In this document: one piece after another, positions 63,810 to 64,000 of the stretch | Layout of the letters: the number at the start of each line of letters is the position of its first letter | How positions within the stretch are numbered: the stretch's first letter is position 1 | Assembly (NCBI RefSeq): GCF_012027305.1 | Contig: NZ_SNUF01000001.1 | Location: forward strand, 248,001 to 312,000 | Reading direction: 5' to 3' | DNA: 64,000 nt | Origin: Thermococcus sp. MAR1 | GTDB taxonomy: Archaea; Methanobacteriota_B; Thermococci; Thermococcales; Thermococcaceae | Notes under the pieces: generated by a model | Database searches by the model: none | Seen by the model: the letters and a program-made list of their open reading frames with translations, nothing else | Told to the model about the DNA's origin: nothing | Made by a program: the position numbers and the translations under genes

Positions 63810-64000
63810 GCGACCCGAGGGAGATTGCCCAGAGGGTTTTGGAGGAGTGGGAGCCGAGAACTAAGCTCGGCCAGCTCGTCAAAGAGGGCCAGATAACTGA
63901 CATTCACGAGATATTCCGCAAGGGATACCAGATCAAGGAGCCCGAGATAGTTGACGTCCTCCTTCCGGAGGTCAACATGAGGGAGAACCAGGAGGTTCTC
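63806..64000 (+). CDS. rps5p: Ribosomal protein S5 (uS5), 5' part
   Basis: The first 65 codons ([37 protein letters not shown]...) match archaeal S5; the gene runs past the window end. Its ATG overlaps the L18 stop (ATGA). Confidence 0.95.
   Translation, partial: MSDPREIAQRVLEEWEPRTKLGQLVKEGQITDIHEIFRKGYQIKEPEIVDVLLPEVNMRENQEVL

Overview
This window is chromosomal DNA from a hyperthermophilic euryarchaeon of the order Thermococcales, most likely a Thermococcus (inference from gene content, not a database match). Pointers are the psmA-SBDS-exosome cluster, archaeal S10/spc ribosomal operon order, an MCM helicase split by two inteins beside a GINS gene, a four-subunit cytosolic [NiFe] sulfhydrogenase with a SurR-type site, DUF257 proteins, a four-gene methylmalonyl-CoA decarboxylase, GGTGAT-type ribosome binding sites and BRE/TATA promoters.

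Layout. 1-5.8 kb: 5' part of indolepyruvate ferredoxin oxidoreductase alpha (iorA), a tandem pair of small paralogous membrane proteins behind a 16-bp palindrome, a MazG-type pyrophosphohydrolase, a GH38 alpha-mannosidase and a HIT hydrolase. 5.9-9.7 kb: proteasome alpha, SBDS, Rrp4, Rrp41 and Rrp42, the protein- and RNA-turnover superoperon. 9.7-14.5 kb: SepF, a ZPR1-like zinc protein, an ASCH protein, membrane proteins, homoserine dehydrogenase and a four-CBS protein. 14.5-18.2 kb: biotin-dependent Na+-pumping decarboxylase subunits. 18.3-24.4 kb: aIF2-beta, MCM with two inteins, Gins23. 24.5-30.2 kb: metallophosphodiesterase, two unknown genes, RtcA, a TatD-like hydrolase and a DUF257 operon.

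30.3-39.4 kb is an energy-metabolism island. A hydrogenase operon (beta-gamma-delta-alpha) is read leftward. A NuoE/NuoF/GltD-NuoG-like operon is read rightward. Both start at one 160-bp intergenic region that carries a double SurR site exactly 17 bp from a TATA-like element on each side. The rightward proteins look like an NfnABC-type NAD(P)H/ferredoxin oxidoreductase that may share pyridine nucleotide and ferredoxin pools with the hydrogenase.

39.5-52.6 kb is more accessory. It holds three archaeal ATPase genes (two with a C-terminal PD-(D/E)XK-like DUF234 domain) whose start regions lie in inverted repeats, decayed partner genes, an orphan P-loop ATPase under a palindromic TATA, a nucleotidyltransferase and a small partner ORF. 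Between these sit ordinary genes: an AsnA-like synthetase, an aminotransferase, an MFS transporter, ribosomal protein L10e behind a structured leader, and an RNA ligase. About 0.9 kb of gene-free DNA rich in hairpins (52-52.8 kb) separates this from the ribosomal operon.

52.9-64 kb: a SPOUT methyltransferase heads the S10/spc ribosomal protein operon from L3 to the 5' part of S5, including aIF1 and the RNase P subunit Rpp29, which overlap by 115 bp in different frames.

The strongest candidates for undescribed biology are the ATPase/nucleotidyltransferase/small-ORF locus with three matching AACTTG-N8-CAAGTT dyads (50.1-51.9 kb), the two related ATPase-nuclease loci with decaying partners, and the symmetric SurR control region joining hydrogenase to a probable electron-bifurcating enzyme.
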